In this document: positions 7,986-17,552 of the stretch, piece after piece | Position numbering within the stretch: the first letter of the stretch is position 1 | Layout of the letters: every line of letters starts with the position of its first letter | NCBI GenBank assembly: GCA_030041005.1 | Contig: JASHOR010000062.1 | Span: forward strand, 1 to 45,428 | Reading direction: 5' to 3' | DNA length: 45,428 nt | Origin: Xanthobacteraceae bacterium | GTDB taxonomy: Bacteria; Pseudomonadota; Alphaproteobacteria; Rhizobiales; Xanthobacteraceae | The notes under the pieces: model-generated | Told to the model about the DNA's origin: nothing | Databases searched by the model: none | Seen by the model: only the letters and a program-made list of their open reading frames with translations | Translations under genes and position numbers: made by a program

Positions 7986-10364
7986 TCAGCCCGGACCGTA
8001 CCGCTCCTTGGCCTTCCGGATCGCCGTCCACACGGCATAGGGCGTTGCCGGCATCGGCACGTCGCGCACACCGAGGTCGCCCAGCGCGTCGAGGATGGCG
8101 CTGACCACGACGGCGGGCGCCGCGGTGGTGCCGCCTTCGCCGCCGGCCTTGATGCCGAGCGGATTGGTCGGCGAGAGAACCTCGGCAATCTCGGTCTTGA
8201 ATGAGGGCAGCGTGTCGGCCCGCGGCATGCCGTAGTCCATGAAGGAGCCCGTGAGGGGCTGCCCGCTGTCGGAATCGAGATACATTTGTTCCCACATCGC
8301 TTGGCCGACGCCTTGCGCAATCGCGCCGTGGGTCTGGCCGTGCACGATGAGCGGGTTGATGCAGCGTCCGACATCGTCAATACAGGCATAGCGCGTGATG
8401 ACCAGATCGCCGGTATCGGGATCGACCTCGACCTCGCAAATCGCGGTGCCGTTGGGAAATACCGGATCGTGCATTTCGTTGTCGGTGACCACCGCCAGCC
8501 CGTCCTTCAGTTCATCCGGCAGCGGCACGCGCGCCGCTTCGCGGGCCAGCTCGAAGAAATCGAACGTTTGGTTGGTCTCGCGCGAGCCGAAACGGCCGTC
8601 GTCAAACGAAACGTTCTCCGGCGCCGTCCCCATGACGATTGCGGCGATGGTCTTGCCCTTGGCGATCAAGTCGGCGGCCGCCATGGAGAATACCGTCGCC
8701 GCATGGCGCATCGAGCGGCCGGAATGCGACCCGCCCCCGACGCGCACCACGTCCGTATCGCCCAGAATGATGCGGACACTTTCGACCGGGACATGCAGCA
8801 GGTCCGAAACGACTTGCGCAAAACTCGTCTCGTGGCCCTGCCCGCTCGGCTGAGTACCGATAACGACGTCGATGCGATCGTCGGTCCGCACTTTGATGCG
8901 CGTCTGCTCGCGCGGCGCTCCGATCGAGGATTCGACGTAATTGGCGAGCCCGAGGCCGAGCAGCTTGCCGCGGCGCTTGGCATCGCGGCGGCGGGCGGCA
9001 AAGCCGTTCCACTCGGCGATCTCCATTGCCCGGTTCATGTTCGCTTCGTAGCGACCGCTGTCGTAGAGCATGCCGACGGCGTTGCGGTACGGCATGGCCT
9101 CCGGGCGAATGAGGTTCTTGCGCCGCAGCGCGATGCGATCGACGCCAAGCTTACTGGCGGCTTCGTCCACAAGCCGCTCGATGGCGAAGGTCACTTCGGG
9201 CCGCCCGGAGCTACGGTAGGCATTGGTCGGCGTCGTATTGGTGAACACGGCGATCGAACGCAACGTCGCGGCGGGGATGGCATACGAGCCGGTGATCAGG
9301 CCAGAGCCCTTGCTCAGCGGCGACAGCGAAACGCAGTGTGCGCCGACATTGCTGATGTTGGTGGCGCGCATGGCGAGGAATTTGCCCTTGGCATCCAGCG
9401 CCAGCTCCACCCTGGTCACGAGATCGCGGCCCTGATAATCGCTCAAGAACGCTTCCGCGCGCGTGGCGGTGAATTTGACGGGGCGACCGAGTTTTTTTGA
9501 CGCCCACAGCACCAGGCCGAATTCAACAAAGACGCGGTTTCGCGTGCCGAAATTGCCGCCGACGTCATGGGAAAGAACGCGCAACGCGTCGGCCGAAATT
9601 CCGAGTATGTTGATCAGCTCGTTCTTCTGCCGCACGGCGCCGCCGGAGCCGGCGTAGAGCGTGTAGCGACCGGTGGCGGAATCGAAATGGCCGAGCGCGG
9701 AGCGCGGCTCCAGCGGAACGCCGGTCACGCGGCCGATGAAGAAATTGCTGCTAACGACGTGCGCCGCATTGGCGAACGCCCGCTCGGTGGCGTCGGCGTC
9801 ACCGAACATCGTTTCCACGAGAATGTTGTTGGGCAGCTCGTCCCACAGCGCCGGGGCGCCCGGCTGCATCGCAGCTTCGGAGTGCAGCACGAACGGCAGC
9901 TCTTCGTATTGCACGTCGATCGCCTCGGCCGCATCCAGGGCCTGTGCCTTGCTTTCGGCAACAACCATCGCCACCGCCTCGCCGACATGGCGAGCCCTGT
10001 CCATCGGCAGCAGCCTATGCGGACCGACGAAGACCGTGCCGCCACCCGGCGCGTGCAGCTTCATGTCATATCGGGTCTTCGGCACCGGATCGTGAGGAAT
10101 GGGTTTCAGCCCGTCGGCGAGGCAATCGGCGCCGGTAAAGACGCCCAGCACGCCGGGCATTGCGCTTGCGCGTTTCGTCTCGATCTTGACGATGCGTGCG
10201 TGCGGATATGGCGAGCGAACCATCGCCGCGTACGCCTGGCCGTCCAGCGCGAAATCGTCGGTAAACCGCCCGTGGCCGGTGACGAGGCGCTCGTCTTCCT
10301 TGCGCGGCAGGGGTTTGCCGATGAAACGGAAGCCGGTTTGTCCCGGTCTTGTTGTGTCGTCCAT
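7986..10364 (-). CDS. Xanthine dehydrogenase/CO dehydrogenase-family molybdopterin-binding large subunit
   Basis: This 792-residue protein is the molybdenum-cofactor subunit of a xanthine-oxidase-family hydroxylase. The N-terminal a/b hammerhead domain (about 18-130: GKPLPRKEDERLVTG...RHVGEAVAMVVAE) is followed by the two Mo-cofactor domains. Visible motifs are GGNFGTRN near 269-276, the active-site-loop segment AYRSSGR at 382-388 and a C-terminal GGEGG segment carrying the likely catalytic Glu. The loop lacks the Cys of form I CO dehydrogenase, so it is not a classical CoxL. No FAD-binding or 2Fe-2S subunit gene is adjacent, which is unusual. The reaction is unknown. Confidence 0.85.
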   Translation of the reverse strand: MDDTTRPGQTGFRFIGKPLPRKEDERLVTGHGRFTDDFALDGQAYAAMVRSPYPHARIVKIETKRASAMPGVLGVFTGADCLADGLKPIPHDPVPKTRYDMKLHAPGGGTVFVGPHRLLPMDRARHVGEAVAMVVAESKAQALDAAEAIDVQYEELPFVLHSEAAMQPGAPALWDELPNNILVETMFGDADATERAFANAAHVVSSNFFIGRVTGVPLEPRSALGHFDSATGRYTLYAGSGGAVRQKNELINILGISADALRVLSHDVGGNFGTRNRVFVEFGLVLWASKKLGRPVKFTATRAEAFLSDYQGRDLVTRVELALDAKGKFLAMRATNISNVGAHCVSLSPLSKGSGLITGSYAIPAATLRSIAVFTNTTPTNAYRSSGRPEVTFAIERLVDEAASKLGVDRIALRRKNLIRPEAMPYRNAVGMLYDSGRYEANMNRAMEIAEWNGFAARRRDAKRRGKLLGLGLANYVESSIGAPREQTRIKVRTDDRIDVVIGTQPSGQGHETSFAQVVSDLLHVPVESVRIILGDTDVVRVGGGSHSGRSMRHAATVFSMAAADLIAKGKTIAAIVMGTAPENVSFDDGRFGSRETNQTFDFFELAREAARVPLPDELKDGLAVVTDNEMHDPVFPNGTAICEVEVDPDTGDLVITRYACIDDVGRCINPLIVHGQTHGAIAQGVGQAMWEQMYLDSDSGQPLTGSFMDYGMPRADTLPSFKTEIAEVLSPTNPLGIKAGGEGGTTAAPAVVVSAILDALGDLGVRDVPMPATPYAVWTAIRKAKERYGPG

Positions 10365-10598
10365 CAGTTTTGTCCGCGGTCGGGGGACCGCTCCTGAAAA
10401 TGACCTGCCGGCCTGCCCACTCGCCGCACCTTAGCCGAAGCTGAAGGCATCGTGATAGGCGCCTTGCACGCTGCCGCCGAGTGCCCGACCGCGGCCGGAA
10501 CCTGCACTATATTGCCGATCGCCGCGCAAGTCGCGCCATGCCTTGCGAACACTGCGCCGATGATGGTCCGTCGCCAGACAGCTCGCCGCGTTGGCGCC

Positions 10599-11672
10599 CT
10601 ACTCCAGCCGCACCGATTGCCCGGTCGCCGCCGCGCATTCGATGGCGTAAGTGGTTTTCAGATTGAGCATGGCCTGTTCCGGGGTCGCATGAATGCTCGG
10701 CCGGCCGGTAGCAAGGAAATCGAGCCAGGCGCGGGTTTCGTTGCCAAGCGGACCCCAGAAGTCGCCGACCGCCCAGTCGCCGGCGCTGTTGCTGCCGAGG
10801 AAGGCCAACTCCACTGCATGGCCCGGTACATAGGGATGCGCGATGCCTTTGTCGGAGAAAATCAGTTGCTCCATATGGTCATCGTCGATGATCAAGGTGC
10901 CGTCCGTCCCAAGCAGCTCCACCCGATCCGATTGCCCTTGCGTCGGATAGCGCGCCGGCAAGGCGTAGCCGATGCCGAAATTGACGACCGCGCCGTCGGC
11001 GAACGTCACCAGCGCCCAGGTCACATCCTGCGCGTCGTAGCCTGCGTCGCGGAAAATCCCGGATTGGCCGCGCGCGACCACTTCGACCGGCCGGTTGCCT
11101 TCGAGCAGCCAGCAGATCAGATCGACGTAATAGGTGAGGACGTCGAGCACCGGCGTGGCATGCGGATCGCGCTTGAGGATGGCGAATGTCTGCGCACGCG
11201 AATTATAGACGCGCGCCAAGCCGCCGCTCACTTTGCCCAGTCGGCCCTGAATCATCTGTTCCTTCGCGCGCAGAAAGCATTCCTTGAAGCGGCGGCTATA
11301 GCCGACGCGCAACAAACCGCCCGTCGCGTTGAGCGCGTCGAGGATGGCTTGGGCGTCATTGAGCGAAAGCGCCAGCGGCTTCTCGACCAGGACCGGCTTG
11401 CCGAGTTCAAGCGCCTTGCAGACCGGCGCGGCATGCTCACCTTCCGGCGTCGACACAAAAACCGCGGTCACGTCCGGATGAGCAATCACTTCGTCGTTGT
11501 CGGAGGAGTAGAAATCGGCGCCGGCAAGTTCGGCGAGCGTTCTGGCGTGCGCCTCCAGCCGGTCGGAGACGGCGAGGAACCGCACCGCCGGGTGCCTGGC
11601 GGCAAGCCGCGCGCGCAACGTGCCGATCCGGCCCGAGCCGACAACGGCAATGCCGAGATGCTTTCCCTTCAA
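10599..11672 (-). CDS. Gfo/Idh/MocA-family NAD(P)-dependent oxidoreductase
   Basis: This 357-residue protein has an N-terminal Rossmann fold with GSGRIG at 12-17 and the catalytic EKPLALS motif at 97-103 (Lys98), followed by the alpha/beta C-terminal domain typical of sugar and inositol dehydrogenases. The start codon is TTG at 11672: the Rossmann strand follows directly, and there is no in-frame ATG nearby. Its start is 20 bases after the stop of the enolase-superfamily gene upstream, so the two probably form an operon. Together they suggest breakdown of a sugar acid or polyol, but the substrate is not fixed. Confidence 0.86.
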   Translation of the reverse strand: MKGKHLGIAVVGSGRIGTLRARLAARHPAVRFLAVSDRLEAHARTLAELAGADFYSSDNDEVIAHPDVTAVFVSTPEGEHAAPVCKALELGKPVLVEKPLALSLNDAQAILDALNATGGLLRVGYSRRFKECFLRAKEQMIQGRLGKVSGGLARVYNSRAQTFAILKRDPHATPVLDVLTYYVDLICWLLEGNRPVEVVARGQSGIFRDAGYDAQDVTWALVTFADGAVVNFGIGYALPARYPTQGQSDRVELLGTDGTLIIDDDHMEQLIFSDKGIAHPYVPGHAVELAFLGSNSAGDWAVGDFWGPLGNETRAWLDFLATGRPSIHATPEQAMLNLKTTYAIECAAATGQSVRLE

Positions 11673-11692
11673 AGTCCCGGGCTCCGGCCAGA

Positions 11693-12871
11693 CTAAGCGA
11701 CTTTTCTCGCAGCAAATTCCTGCTGTCGGCGGCGCACTCGGCTTTCATCGACATCGATGCCGAGGCCGGGGCGCTCGGACAGCACAATGTGACCGCTTTC
11801 GATGGGCAACGGCTCCAGGGCGACGTCCTCGGCAAGGCCGTGGCTGGTCAGCGTCAATCCCCAGTCAAGCGCCGGAAGCGTTGCAGCGACGTGGAGCGCC
11901 GCCGCGGATGCCACGCTCGATTCGCCGGTCTTGCAGGAGATGTTGATCTTCAGGCCCAACCGATCGCACAGCCGGCAGGCGTCGACCATCGCTCGCAAGC
12001 CACCGAGCTTGATCGCCTTCAGGCTCACCCCCGCAACCACTTCAAGCGCCCGATGCCGCTCGATATCCGCTGACGAATGGATGCCTTCGTCGGCGCCGAT
12101 CGGGATGGCGGTCGCGGCGGCGACGCGGGCCATGCCGTGCAGATCCTTGCCATGCACCGGCTGTTCGAGGAAATCGAGCGCGCCATCGCCGAACGCCGCC
12201 GTGTAGCGCAGGGCTTCCTCGACGGTGTAACCCTGATTGGCGTCGGCCGACACCAGACATTGTGCGCCGTTCGCCTTGAGCTTCCGCCACACCGCTTGCG
12301 TGCGCGCGGCGTCCGCCTCCGGCGCGGAAAGCCCGACCTTGATTTTGAAGGCACGATACCCGGCGGCCCATCGCTGTTGCGCTTCGCGGAGGTCGGCGGC
12401 CTGGTCGGTGGACCCGATCACGGCCAGAAGCGCAATACGGCTGCGGCGGCGCTCGCCAAGGAGCGCGTAGAGTGGCTGTCCGGTGACGCGGCCGACAAGA
12501 TCATGCAACGCCATCTCGATGGCGGCCTTGGCCCCGGTGTTGCCGTAAAGCGCCGCGTCCATTGCCGCGACTGTCGTCTCAAAATCGTCGGCTGCGCGTT
12601 GCAGCAGCATCGGCGCCAGATAGGACACGGCGGCCGATAGACTCGCCGTGGTCTCGCCGGTCATGGTCGGCGCCGCGGCCGCCTCGCCCCAACCGACCGT
12701 TCCATCGGCGGATTCGATGCGGACAAGCACGTTATCGGCCCGCGCGACCGTCTCTCCGGCCATCATGACCGGCTTTTTCATCGGCAGGCTTACGGCGATG
12801 GGTTCGATCGATTTGATTCGCAGGCCGCCCACCTCATACCCTCCGGCGTCATTTGGCCGCAGCAGCACCAT
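11693..12871 (-). CDS. Mandelate racemase/muconate lactonizing enzyme family protein
   Basis: This is a 392-residue enolase-superfamily enzyme. Catalytic residues of the MLE subgroup are visible: KIK at 176-178, metal ligands Asp210 (SADANQG), Glu236 (LEQP) and Asp261 (GADEG), and Lys288 (KAIKLGG). Members abstract the alpha-proton of a carboxylate; cycloisomerase, racemase, epimerase and o-succinylbenzoate synthase activities all occur. The first 18 residues before LRIKSIEPIAV are extra, so the start could lie slightly downstream. It is the first gene of the pair with the Gfo/Idh/MocA gene. Confidence 0.87.
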   Translation of the reverse strand: MVLLRPNDAGGYEVGGLRIKSIEPIAVSLPMKKPVMMAGETVARADNVLVRIESADGTVGWGEAAAAPTMTGETTASLSAAVSYLAPMLLQRAADDFETTVAAMDAALYGNTGAKAAIEMALHDLVGRVTGQPLYALLGERRRSRIALLAVIGSTDQAADLREAQQRWAAGYRAFKIKVGLSAPEADAARTQAVWRKLKANGAQCLVSADANQGYTVEEALRYTAAFGDGALDFLEQPVHGKDLHGMARVAAATAIPIGADEGIHSSADIERHRALEVVAGVSLKAIKLGGLRAMVDACRLCDRLGLKINISCKTGESSVASAAALHVAATLPALDWGLTLTSHGLAEDVALEPLPIESGHIVLSERPGLGIDVDESRVRRRQQEFAARKVA

Positions 12872-12994
12872 CGTGGACGAACCGACCGGCCTTCGCCAGT
12901 CGAATCTGCATCCCGGGGAACTGCGCGGCCCCGGCCCCCCTGTTTCGCCACGCCGTCGACCGCCCTATCTAGCGGCCTGTAAGGAGTTCTCACC

Positions 12995-13540
12995 ATGCGA
13001 CCAATTCTGGCAATGGCTCTCGCCGCATTTCTGCCGCTTGCGTTCGCCGGCAATGCCACCGCCGCCGGCCTGTCGCCGATCGGGCTATGGCAGGCGGTCG
13101 ACCGGGACACGCATCAACCAACCGGCTGGTTTGCCATCACCGAGCAAGACGGCGTCTATAACGGCACGCTGGTCAAAATGTTTCTGCAGCCCGGACAGGA
13201 TCCCGGCGTCGTATGCGACAAGTGCCGAGGCGATCGTCATGACAAGCCGTGGCTCGGACTGCAGATCATCCGCGGCATGAAGCCTGACGGAGACGCCAAA
13301 TACGATGGCGGAACGATTCTCGATCCGCGCGACGGCGACGTCTACGATGCGATGATGACGGTTTCGCCGGACGGCCAGACGCTCGTCGTGCGCGGCTTCA
13401 TCGGCATTTCATTTTTGGGCCGCAACGAATATTGGTCGCGCTTGCCGGACTCCGACTACAACCAGCTCGATCCGTCGATCAGGAGCATGGTCGAGCCCTC
13501 GATGAACACCCGCTCCGCCGCCGACCCTACGACGCGCTGA
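12995..13540 (+). CDS. DUF2147 family exported protein
   Basis: This 181-residue protein has a signal peptide (about 1-23, cleavage near ATA|AG). The DUF2147 pattern is clear: GLWQAVDRDTHQPTGWFAI, a CDKCRGDRHDKPWLGLQI segment, GGTILDPRDGDVYDAMMTV and LVVRGFIGISFLGRNEYWSR. The family is a small periplasmic beta fold of unknown function. AAGGAG lies about 8 bases before the ATG. It is convergent with hpnN, with stops 28 bases apart. Confidence 0.88.
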   Translation: MRPILAMALAAFLPLAFAGNATAAGLSPIGLWQAVDRDTHQPTGWFAITEQDGVYNGTLVKMFLQPGQDPGVVCDKCRGDRHDKPWLGLQIIRGMKPDGDAKYDGGTILDPRDGDVYDAMMTVSPDGQTLVVRGFIGISFLGRNEYWSRLPDSDYNQLDPSIRSMVEPSMNTRSAADPTTR

Positions 13541-13568
13541 GGCGCGGCTGCGGCGAGGCCGCCGGCCG

Positions 13569-16169
13569 TCAAGCGTCCTGTTGCTGCTCGCGCGGCTTGC
13601 CCATCAACACGGGCTGGAACAGGGCGGCCGCCGCCATCGTCGTCAGCAGCGAAATCGCCATCAACTCGCCCATGCTTGACGTTCCGGGGTGGCTCGAAAA
13701 CCAAAGACTGCCGAAGGCGGTCGCCGTCGTCATGGCACTGAAAGTCACCGCGCGCGTGAGCACCGACTGCAGCAGGTTTGTCTGCCCTTCGCGCCAAGCC
13801 ATGATGTAATAGATCTTGAATGCCACGCCGACGCCGAGCAGCAGCGGCAGCGCGATGATGTTGGCGAAGTTCAGCGGCAAATCGACCAGCACGCAGATCT
13901 CGAGCGTAACCACGCAGGCGAGCAACAGCGGCACCAGCGTCAGCAGCACGTCGCCGAGGCGCCGCAGCGTGATCCACAAAAGAACGGCGATGGAAGCGAG
14001 CGCGAAGGCGCCGGCCTCGACGAAGGCGGTTACCACGGTGCGGCGCGCCTCCAGGATCGAGACCGGTCCTTCGGCCGCGTCAGGTGCCTTGGACTGGACG
14101 GCGGCGGCGAACCGCTCGAGCACCGCATTGTTGCTGGCGTCGCCCTTGGGAGCGATATCGACACGCGCGCGGCCATCCGACGTCATCCATTGCTTGGTGA
14201 CGTTCGATGGAAGCGTCGCCAGCGACACCGCTTTGGCTTGCAGCAGTTGGCGCAGTTGACCAAGCGCGATGCGCAACGGCTGCACGAACGCGGTCTCGGC
14301 GCGTTGGCGCGCGGCTGGGTCGGCCTTGCCGAGCGCCGTCAGGGCAACGGCGAGCCGCCGCGCCGCCTGCGCTCCCGGCCCGGTGGCATTGCCGGACAGC
14401 ATGTTGAGCGCGCCGACGGTGGAATCGATCATGCTGACATTTTGCGCATCGGTCGGCAGCGCTGCCTCGCGCGCGGGGTTGAGGACAGGATCCAGCACCT
14501 TCGCCGCGCCGGCGATCAGCGCCAGCTTTTCCGGCTGCTGATCGGGAATGAAGGAGGAAAGCGTCGTCACGCGCGCAACCTCGGGCAGCGCTTTCACTTT
14601 GCCGGCTACGCTGTCGGCCGCCGCCAGCGTGGGAGCCAGCACCTGAATGTCGTTTGCGCCGCTGTGGGGATCATTCTTCAGATCGAGATAGGTGGCGACC
14701 GATTCGGCCTTCGGGCTGCGCAGGTTCATCGGATTGAAATCGAACCGCAGCCAATGCAGCAGCGGCAATCCGGCGACCACGACGATCGCGGTGGCAATGA
14801 GGATCGGCGTGCGGTTACGCTCGAGGAAGCGATCGACCACGCCGAGCGCCGCGTAGCCGAGCGGCTCCGGTTCGGCCGGCGGATTGAGCTTACCGAGCAG
14901 CGCCGGCAGCAGCGTCACGCTGGTGGCAAAGGCGATCAGCATGCCGAGGCCGGCGATCAGGCCGAGTTCCGAGACGCCCTTGTAGGCCGTCGGCAGGAAC
15001 GACAGAAATCCCGCGGCGGTCGCCAGAGCGGCCAGCGTCAGCGGCGCTCCCGCCCGCCTGCCGGCATGCAGCAGCGCCGCGCACAGATCATCGACTTCGT
15101 GCCGCTCGGCCCGGTAGCGCACGCTGAATTGGATACCAAAATCGACTCCCAGGCCGACAAACAAAACCGCAAAATAGACCGATATCAGATTGAGCGTGCC
15201 GACCAGCAACAGGCCGACCGCCGCAGTGATGGTCAGGCCGACTACAAGGTTGATGAATACAGCGAGTATGATCCGCCACCAGCGCAACGCCATCCACAGG
15301 ATGAACAGCACCACCGCGATGGTCACGCTGGCGTTGAGCCCGGCATTCTCCTTGATCGTCGCAAACTCCTCATCCTCCAGCGGGACAGGTCCGGTCAGGC
15401 GCAGCCGGGCCTGATATTTGCCTGCGAAATCCAAATCCTTGGCGGCTTGGCGGATGGCGTTGCTGGACTTCAGCCCCGGCTCGAGCTCGGAGAAGTCGAG
15501 GAACGCCCGAATGGTCAGGAAGCGCAACAGGTCGCTGGGCTTGGCCGCATGGCCCTGCACCAGCTCGCGCCAGGAGAAACTCGCCGGTTGACCGGCATTC
15601 ACCTTTTCGACCGTTTCGGCCGCCAGCGTCATCGGCCAGGCCATCGCGTCGAGCGTGATGCGGCCGCCTTGCACGCCAAGCAGCCCGAATTGCAGCGCCT
15701 GCAGCACGCCACGCAGGCTGGGATCTCCGGCCAGCGTCTGGATAAGACGCGTCGCCTGCGTGAGCATGGTGGTGCGCGCGGCAAGCTCTTTGGGGGTGAG
15801 AAACAACAATCCGTTCTGCGCAAAGAAAGAGCCGCCCGCAGGGTCCTCGATTGACCGGAACATGGACGGCCGCTGGCCCAAGCGGCGCGCCAAGGCCTTC
15901 GTAGCGGCGTCGGCAAGCTCCGATGTCGGCGCATTGACGACGGCAACGGTCGTTTGAAAATAGGGAAACGCCCTTTCGAGCGTGGCTTCGCGTGCCCGCC
16001 ATGGAATCCGGTTGGAAATCAATTGCGCCATGTCGGTCGTCATTCGAAAATGCGTTGCCGCATACCATGACGATGCGACCGCCAGCAGCAATGCCGCAGC
16101 GATGACGGGCCAAGCGTAGCGCCAGCAAAAGGCAATAGCTCGAACAACCAGTGCAGTCGTCGTTTTCAT
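13569..16169 (-). CDS. hpnN: Hopanoid-associated RND transporter HpnN
   Basis: This 866-residue RND/MMPL-type protein has one N-terminal transmembrane helix, a large periplasmic region (about 40-280), a block of five or six helices with an MMPL/sterol-sensing-like segment (about 283-435), a second periplasmic region and a second helix block at about 725-850. HpnN of related bacteria moves hopanoids to the outer membrane. The motif VGLGVDFGIQFSVRYR is typical of the family. The assignment is supported by ispH-hpnH starting 385 bases away on the other strand and by the shc operon beyond. The ribosome binding site is weak. Confidence 0.9.
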   Translation of the reverse strand: MKTTTALVVRAIAFCWRYAWPVIAAALLLAVASSWYAATHFRMTTDMAQLISNRIPWRAREATLERAFPYFQTTVAVVNAPTSELADAATKALARRLGQRPSMFRSIEDPAGGSFFAQNGLLFLTPKELAARTTMLTQATRLIQTLAGDPSLRGVLQALQFGLLGVQGGRITLDAMAWPMTLAAETVEKVNAGQPASFSWRELVQGHAAKPSDLLRFLTIRAFLDFSELEPGLKSSNAIRQAAKDLDFAGKYQARLRLTGPVPLEDEEFATIKENAGLNASVTIAVVLFILWMALRWWRIILAVFINLVVGLTITAAVGLLLVGTLNLISVYFAVLFVGLGVDFGIQFSVRYRAERHEVDDLCAALLHAGRRAGAPLTLAALATAAGFLSFLPTAYKGVSELGLIAGLGMLIAFATSVTLLPALLGKLNPPAEPEPLGYAALGVVDRFLERNRTPILIATAIVVVAGLPLLHWLRFDFNPMNLRSPKAESVATYLDLKNDPHSGANDIQVLAPTLAAADSVAGKVKALPEVARVTTLSSFIPDQQPEKLALIAGAAKVLDPVLNPAREAALPTDAQNVSMIDSTVGALNMLSGNATGPGAQAARRLAVALTALGKADPAARQRAETAFVQPLRIALGQLRQLLQAKAVSLATLPSNVTKQWMTSDGRARVDIAPKGDASNNAVLERFAAAVQSKAPDAAEGPVSILEARRTVVTAFVEAGAFALASIAVLLWITLRRLGDVLLTLVPLLLACVVTLEICVLVDLPLNFANIIALPLLLGVGVAFKIYYIMAWREGQTNLLQSVLTRAVTFSAMTTATAFGSLWFSSHPGTSSMGELMAISLLTTMAAAALFQPVLMGKPREQQQDA

Positions 16170-16553
16170 TCCGATACGATGAGAGACCCACCGCCGAGTG
16201 AGCAGGGTTGACGAGGTTAAAGCGGGGCCGGCGTTTCAGGCGTCAAGAGAAAGGCGAAAAGGAGGCGGGGTTCCCGGCATGCTCTCGGCGGACGACTGCA
16301 GGAGGCGCGGCATGCCAGGACACGAACCCCGACTCGAAAGTCGTTCCACCCGATTCGCCTTGTCGCACATGCGGGATCGAGGGTCGATTGCCGAGGAACG
16401 AACCGGGAATCGGCCCGAAAAGGATAATAGCCGGACTTGATTGTCAGCCCGCCATGGCCAAAGTATCTGGATCAAAGCATTTGGGCATCGGGCGCCCATG
16501 CGGCTGGCAGGACCCCTGCCAAGCGGGGCTCCCGGGCCGGAGGTATTTTGCTT
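16170..16553. other. Divergent hpnN-ispH intergenic region, no gene recognised
   Basis: These 384 bases separate the hpnN and ispH starts and must hold both promoters. Several short overlapping reading frames exist on both strands but none resembles a protein family or has a convincing ribosome binding site. I see no clear operator, riboswitch or repeat. Confidence 0.6.
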
Positions 16554-17510
16554 ATGAGAGTTATACTTGCTCAACCTCGCGGCTTCTGCGCCGGGGTGGT
16601 TCGTGCGATCGAAATCGTCGAGCGCGCGCTGCAGAAGTTCGGCCCCCCGGTCTATGTCCGTCACGAGATCGTGCATAACAAACACGTGGTGGAGAGCCTC
16701 AAGGCCAAGGGCGCCCGCTTTGTCGAGGACCTGTCCGAGGTTCCGCCGAATGCCGTCACGATCTTCAGTGCTCATGGCGTTGCCAAGAGCGTAGAGGAAG
16801 CGGCGGCGGCGCGGCAACTTCCGGTGCTCAACGCCACCTGTCCGCTGGTCACCAAGGTGCACAACCAGGGCAAGCGGTATGTCGGCCAGGGGCGCCGCCT
16901 CATTCTCATCGGCCATGCCGGCCACCCCGAGGTCGAGGGCACGATGGGGCAGATTTCCGAGCCGGTGACGCTGGTGCAAACCGAGAACGATGTGGCCACG
17001 CTCGACATTCCCTCCGACACTCCGGTCGCCTATGTCACGCAGACGACGCTCAGCGTGGACGACACGCGCGGCATCATTGCAGCCCTGCATCGCCGCTTTA
17101 CCGATATCGTGGGTCCGGAAACGCGCGACATCTGCTACGCAACGCAGAACAGGCAAACCGCGGTGCGCGAACTTTCCAAGCTGGTCGATGTTATCCTCGT
17201 CGTCGGCGCGAAAAACAGTTCCAATTCCAATCGGTTGCGTGAGATCGGAGAGGAGGACGGCACGCCAAGCCACCTGATCGCCGATGGCAGCGAAGTCGAG
17301 CCGCAATGGTTCGCGCGCGCCAACACGGTCGGTATTACCGCCGGGGCCTCCGCACCGGAAGTTCTGGTGGAGGATGTGATCGATGCGCTGCGCCGGCTTG
17401 GTCCAGTCGAGGTCAGCGAGCTTACCGGACGCCAGGAGACCATCGAGTTCCGCTTGCCTCCGGAATTGAGCGACGGGCCCACCGTGGACCGCGCCCCAGC
17501 CGAGGCCTGA
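16554..17510 (+). CDS. ispH: 4-Hydroxy-3-methylbut-2-enyl diphosphate reductase (IspH)
   Basis: This 318-residue enzyme carries out the last step of the MEP pathway, converting HMBPP to IPP and DMAPP at a 4Fe-4S cluster. The three cluster cysteines are Cys12 (RGFCAGV), Cys96 (NATCPLV) and Cys194 ([11 protein letters not shown]). The substrate-binding HEIVHN, SAHGV, HAGHPE and SNSNRL segments are all present. The ATG at 16554 is chosen because [15 protein letters not shown] is the family N-terminus and an AGG-rich site precedes it; the frame is open 39 codons further upstream but without similarity. hpnH follows after 42 bases, linking isoprenoid supply to hopanoid synthesis. Confidence 0.95.
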   Translation: MRVILAQPRGFCAGVVRAIEIVERALQKFGPPVYVRHEIVHNKHVVESLKAKGARFVEDLSEVPPNAVTIFSAHGVAKSVEEAAAARQLPVLNATCPLVTKVHNQGKRYVGQGRRLILIGHAGHPEVEGTMGQISEPVTLVQTENDVATLDIPSDTPVAYVTQTTLSVDDTRGIIAALHRRFTDIVGPETRDICYATQNRQTAVRELSKLVDVILVVGAKNSSNSNRLREIGEEDGTPSHLIADGSEVEPQWFARANTVGITAGASAPEVLVEDVIDALRRLGPVEVSELTGRQETIEFRLPPELSDGPTVDRAPAEA

Positions 17511-17552
17511 CCGCGGCGCGGCCGGACGCAAACGTCAGAAAGGATTATTGCC

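Noticed and set aside
7986-10364. Classical aerobic CO dehydrogenase CoxL
   Set aside because: The active-site loop is AYRSSGR, without the Cys-containing loop of form I CoxL, and coxM and coxS are absent.
13689-15854. Plus-strand open frame of 721 codons opposite hpnN
   Set aside because: Its Arg/Gln/His-rich composition without domains marks it as an antisense shadow of a GC-rich gene; hpnN on the other strand has full-length RND features.
16437-16553. N-terminal extension of IspH by 39 residues
   Set aside because: The extension has no family similarity; the known N-terminus with Cys12 starts at ATG 16554.
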